From Chitinophagaceae bacterium (GTDB lineage Bacteria > Bacteroidota > Bacteroidia > Chitinophagales > Chitinophagaceae), in the NCBI GenBank assembly GCA_024508725.1, contig JANINS010000003.1, positions 868,001 to 932,000 of the forward strand: a DNA stretch of 64,000 bases, given 5' to 3'. The notes under the pieces were generated by a model. That model did not search any database. It was not told the origin of the DNA and worked only from the letters and a program-made list of their open reading frames with translations. A program made the translations under genes and the position numbers. Shown one piece after another: positions 61,352 through 64,000 of this stretch (the stretch's first letter is position 1; each line of letters starts with the position of its first letter).

Positions 61352-64000
61352 TCACTCTACTAAAACAAAGGCTGCCCAATCTGAAACACTGTACTTTTTA
61401 CTCATGAACAATTGGGTAGATTGCAATGCTGCCGCAGGATCTTTCAACCGAAACAACGCTTTATAAAATTGTTGCATGAACACGGCTGTAGGTTCATCGG
61501 GAACTTTCCAAAGACTGATGAGCAGGAATCTTGCTCCGCCCAATTTAAGTGCTCTTGACAAACCATCGACTCCCAAATTATTTCTAAGATCTCCTAAACC
61601 TGTTTCGCAGGCACTAAGGGTGATGAGATAACATTTTCGCAGATCGGTGTTGGCTAGTTCAAAACCCAATAAATGACCTTCGGAGTGTGTGGTATCATCC
61701 GGATCAGGAAAATTAGCATGACTTACTGCAATTCCGCAACGCATCATGGGATCGTTTTGAACAGCTTCAAGATTCCACCTCTTGCTATAGAAATTTTTTG
61801 CGGCTGAGCTGTCAACATAAAACCCGTGTGTAGCAAGATGAATGAAATTGTATTCACTTAATTTATTTATCAGTGAATCATGAAGATCAACACCAGAAAA
61901 CACCGTAACATTTTCACCGGCTGATTTGAAGGTTGGTAGAAGATCATCAACTTCTTTTTTTGTTGCAGGAAGATATTGCCATGAATAATTTGTTGCAAGG
62001 AGCCTGTCTGTTGTTGATTGAGCAGGTTGATCGCCATAGTTAAGTCCGCCAGCCAATAATGCTTTACCATTTTGCGGAAAGTCTTTTTGCTTTTGATGTA
62101 AAACATAACTACCTGAAAGTTGTTTGAGTTTTATGGTAGAAAACAGTGGCTTGTGTTGATACTCTAGTGCAGCGATCGATATCCTGTTTAGTAATCCGTC
62201 GGGAACGATCAATAGTTCGTTTTTAGCGGATAGATATTGCCAGAGTGACGAAAGCACTAAAGTTCCAATCTTATCTTCAGAACCTGGCTTGAACTTTTTT
62301 ACTGTCGTATCTTTTTTAGTGAGTGTTAATCCTCTTGTGTTTGTTGCACTTAAAACACCGGATTGTGGTGAAGCCGCAGGATCTTTGAGCAGCTTCAACA
62401 TTGCCTGCTCGTTAAAAAGCTGAACAGTTTTCAATTGATTGTTAGATATCACATAAGCTGAATACACAGAGGCAGAATCTGTAAGCCATCTTGTATAACG
62501 AACAGCTTCCACATATACCTGGTTTGATTTTAATGTAGCAGCAATTTTTTTCCAACCTGTGAAAGCTGCCAATGAATCAAGGTTTGCATTTTGTAAAACA
62601 GTTAACCAGGAGAGTTGAGCACCGTCAGACAGTGATAGCTCAAGATCTTCCTGGCTCAACATGCGATATCGTGAGATCGTAAGATTAGACCTGTTTCGAA
62701 GATCACGAATATCTTCAACTATAGATCTCATCTCTTTGCTTTTTGCTAAAGCTTCCGTAGGTAATAAATTAGCATCGACGAGTGCATTTTTAAGGTAAAG
62801 TGATTGATCAATCATCTTTTTTTTGAGAGCGGTATCATCGTCCACCAGGCCACTCATCAATATTTCATGATATACATCAAAATAAACACTCAGCTTTTGC
62901 TCGTATAACCTGATTCTATCTTCTGGTGTTAACATGAAGAAAGTGTGCTGAAGATGTCTCCCGGTATAAAATAGCATATTATGCAGGACATGTTTCAGTA
63001 ACACTTTTTCTGTTCGATATTCAGCAACGAAGTACAACAGTTGCAGGTCGTAATAAAAAGGAGCATTTTCCCAATGATTATCCTGTTCTAATATCCGCAA
63101 TGCTTCTAATGAATAATCTCTTGCAATTTCCCACTTTCCACGTCTTGCCATGTATTGCATGGTTACAAACTGAAGTTGCGGCCATTGCGTTGATGTTTCC
63201 AGGAGTGAAACAGAATCATTGCCGATTGGAGAAAGAGCTTCCAGTAAAATGTTTAATGAATCTGCTGCTACATCTGTTTTCTTCTGAGCAAGTAGTGTGT
63301 AAACCTCCTGCAGCCTGGCTTCGATGAACCAGTACCAATAGTCCATCTCGGCCTTTGCAGCCATCTTTGGACGGGGGTACCACTTTTTCAATAAGTCTGA
63401 TCTTCGTAAAGCAGATTCATATTTTCCTTGTAATCTATCTGCCTTTGTTCTCAGGTAAAATAAATAAGCAGTGCTGCCCGAAACTTCTGCTTCTGTACAT
63501 TGCTTAAACTTTGCAATAAACTCAATCCCTGCTTTGGCCACTGCTGATGCTTCTTTACCATTACCCATGTTGATGTATAACTCTGCAAGCTTTGAATGAA
63601 GGTTGGAAATATCAGCACAAGAAACCGTAGGATTAACATTCGCTTTTAATGCAGGTTCAACATCTTTTGGAAGCAGGCGATTAAAAAGAAAATCTTTTAG
63701 AGGAAGTATAGCCTGGCCTTCTCTGTGATCGTTTATACTCCAGTCCGCATACGCTAATACTGCTTCCTTATATATCTGGAAGAATAATGTTCTGCGATAA
63801 GGAATGAAATTGTTATCGCCATATATATTATTGTTAACAAGCGAATCAGTTTCGCTGTTCAATTGTGTAAACAGATCTGTAAAATCTTCTCTGGAGATTT
63901 CTTTGGTTCTATTGTAATAAGGAATTTTTAGCCATTCTTTGTATCGGCTGTTCAACGATATCCAGGTAGAAAAAATTCTTGCTAAACGATGATCAGTTGT
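61352..64000 (-). CDS. TPR-CHAT domain protein (N-terminus cut by the window)
   Basis: The reading frame is open to the right edge, so the start is outside. About 883 residues are seen. The N-terminal part is built of helical repeats of the TPR type (SKLAELYINMGNGKEASAVAKAG, YALF-like ALRRSDLLKKW, WEIARDYSLEALRILEQ). The last 300 residues form a CHAT caspase-like protease domain with the catalytic histidine in FIHLATHGFYVD and cysteine in LSACETGLGDL. The ending NLGVDGLSRALKLGGARFLLISLWKVPDEPT is typical. A separase-like cysteine protease is the established activity of the domain. Confidence 0.9.
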   Translation of the reverse strand, partial: TTDHRLARIFSTWISLNSRYKEWLKIPYYNRTKEISREDFTDLFTQLNSETDSLVNNNIYGDNNFIPYRRTLFFQIYKEAVLAYADWSINDHREGQAILPLKDFLFNRLLPKDVEPALKANVNPTVSCADISNLHSKLAELYINMGNGKEASAVAKAGIEFIAKFKQCTEAEVSGSTAYLFYLRTKADRLQGKYESALRRSDLLKKWYPRPKMAAKAEMDYWYWFIEARLQEVYTLLAQKKTDVAADSLNILLEALSPIGNDSVSLLETSTQWPQLQFVTMQYMARRGKWEIARDYSLEALRILEQDNHWENAPFYYDLQLLYFVAEYRTEKVLLKHVLHNMLFYTGRHLQHTFFMLTPEDRIRLYEQKLSVYFDVYHEILMSGLVDDDTALKKKMIDQSLYLKNALVDANLLPTEALAKSKEMRSIVEDIRDLRNRSNLTISRYRMLSQEDLELSLSDGAQLSWLTVLQNANLDSLAAFTGWKKIAATLKSNQVYVEAVRYTRWLTDSASVYSAYVISNNQLKTVQLFNEQAMLKLLKDPAASPQSGVLSATNTRGLTLTKKDTTVKKFKPGSEDKIGTLVLSSLWQYLSAKNELLIVPDGLLNRISIAALEYQHKPLFSTIKLKQLSGSYVLHQKQKDFPQNGKALLAGGLNYGDQPAQSTTDRLLATNYSWQYLPATKKEVDDLLPTFKSAGENVTVFSGVDLHDSLINKLSEYNFIHLATHGFYVDSSAAKNFYSKRWNLEAVQNDPMMRCGIAVSHANFPDPDDTTHSEGHLLGFELANTDLRKCYLITLSACETGLGDLRNNLGVDGLSRALKLGGARFLLISLWKVPDEPTAVFMQQFYKALFRLKDPAAALQSTQLFMSKKYSVSDWAAFVLVE

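Noticed and set aside
1-64000. Horizontally acquired island, phage or insertion sequence
   Set aside because: No integrase, transposase, phage gene or tRNA-flanked boundary was found, and codon use and gene types look uniform across the window.

Overview
This window is a stretch of ordinary chromosome from a member of the Bacteroidota, most likely family Chitinophagaceae. The evidence is type IX secretion (Por) tails on two proteins, a SusC/SusD/SusE starch locus, several lineage-typical families (DUF5606, IPExxxVDY, a second LpxD-like acyltransferase), start codons with little Shine-Dalgarno signal, and at least some promoters of the TTTG-N19-TAnnTTTG type. I found no rRNA, tRNA, CRISPR array, phage module or transposase. 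The CHAT gene at the right edge and the type IX protein at the left edge are cut by the window.

Layout. 1-9.3 kb: tail of a secreted protein, 3-hydroxybutyryl-CoA dehydrogenase, an epimerase-like SDR, an LpxD homologue preceded in the map by a repeat array, two GNAT acetyltransferases, a Tat-exported phosphoesterase, TadA and an M3 peptidase. 9.5-15.7 kb: DUF5606 plus a SMUG2-like DNA glycosylase, a VOC/SDR/lipoprotein run, an exported M48 protease and an exported 520-residue protein. 15.7-20.6 kb: mreB-mreC-mreD with an FkbM methyltransferase where penicillin-binding protein 2 and RodA genes often sit, then purD. 20.7-26.1 kb: three consecutive peptide transporters (POT, POT, OPT). 26.3-36.0 kb: a starch-utilisation locus transcribed leftward (secreted GH13 amylase, SusC, SusD, SusE) beside a NUDIX-type regulator whose catalytic glutamates are lost. 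Three GTGTA-N5-TACAC palindromes lie upstream of the amylase and of the regulator. 36.1-47.7 kb: ligA, DUF2461, a YceI-porin pair with tandem Crp/Fnr-like boxes, two PH-domain membrane proteins, a DUF892 protein with a basic tail, an SLC13 transporter, recO. 47.7-57.7 kb: an amidohydrolase carrying two heptamer arrays inside its coding sequence, prfA, msrB, adk, feoB, and an M28 peptidase operon. 58.2-64 kb: a KdnB-like dehydrogenase, an exported protein with an unassigned C-terminal domain, a single-domain response regulator and a TPR-CHAT protein.

The most unusual layer is non-coding. Many gene junctions carry short dispersed repeats or nested palindromes belonging to several recognisable families: a GTACAAGTGAGTGACACAAC / AGAGTGCGACGCAACGAAAG family with about nine copies, double-hairpin elements, ACCACATAGGCACAT elements, and CTAAGAG...CTCTTAG elements. 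One of the last type has been amplified between the SDR gene and lpxD together with a synonymously diverged copy of the last codons of lpxD.
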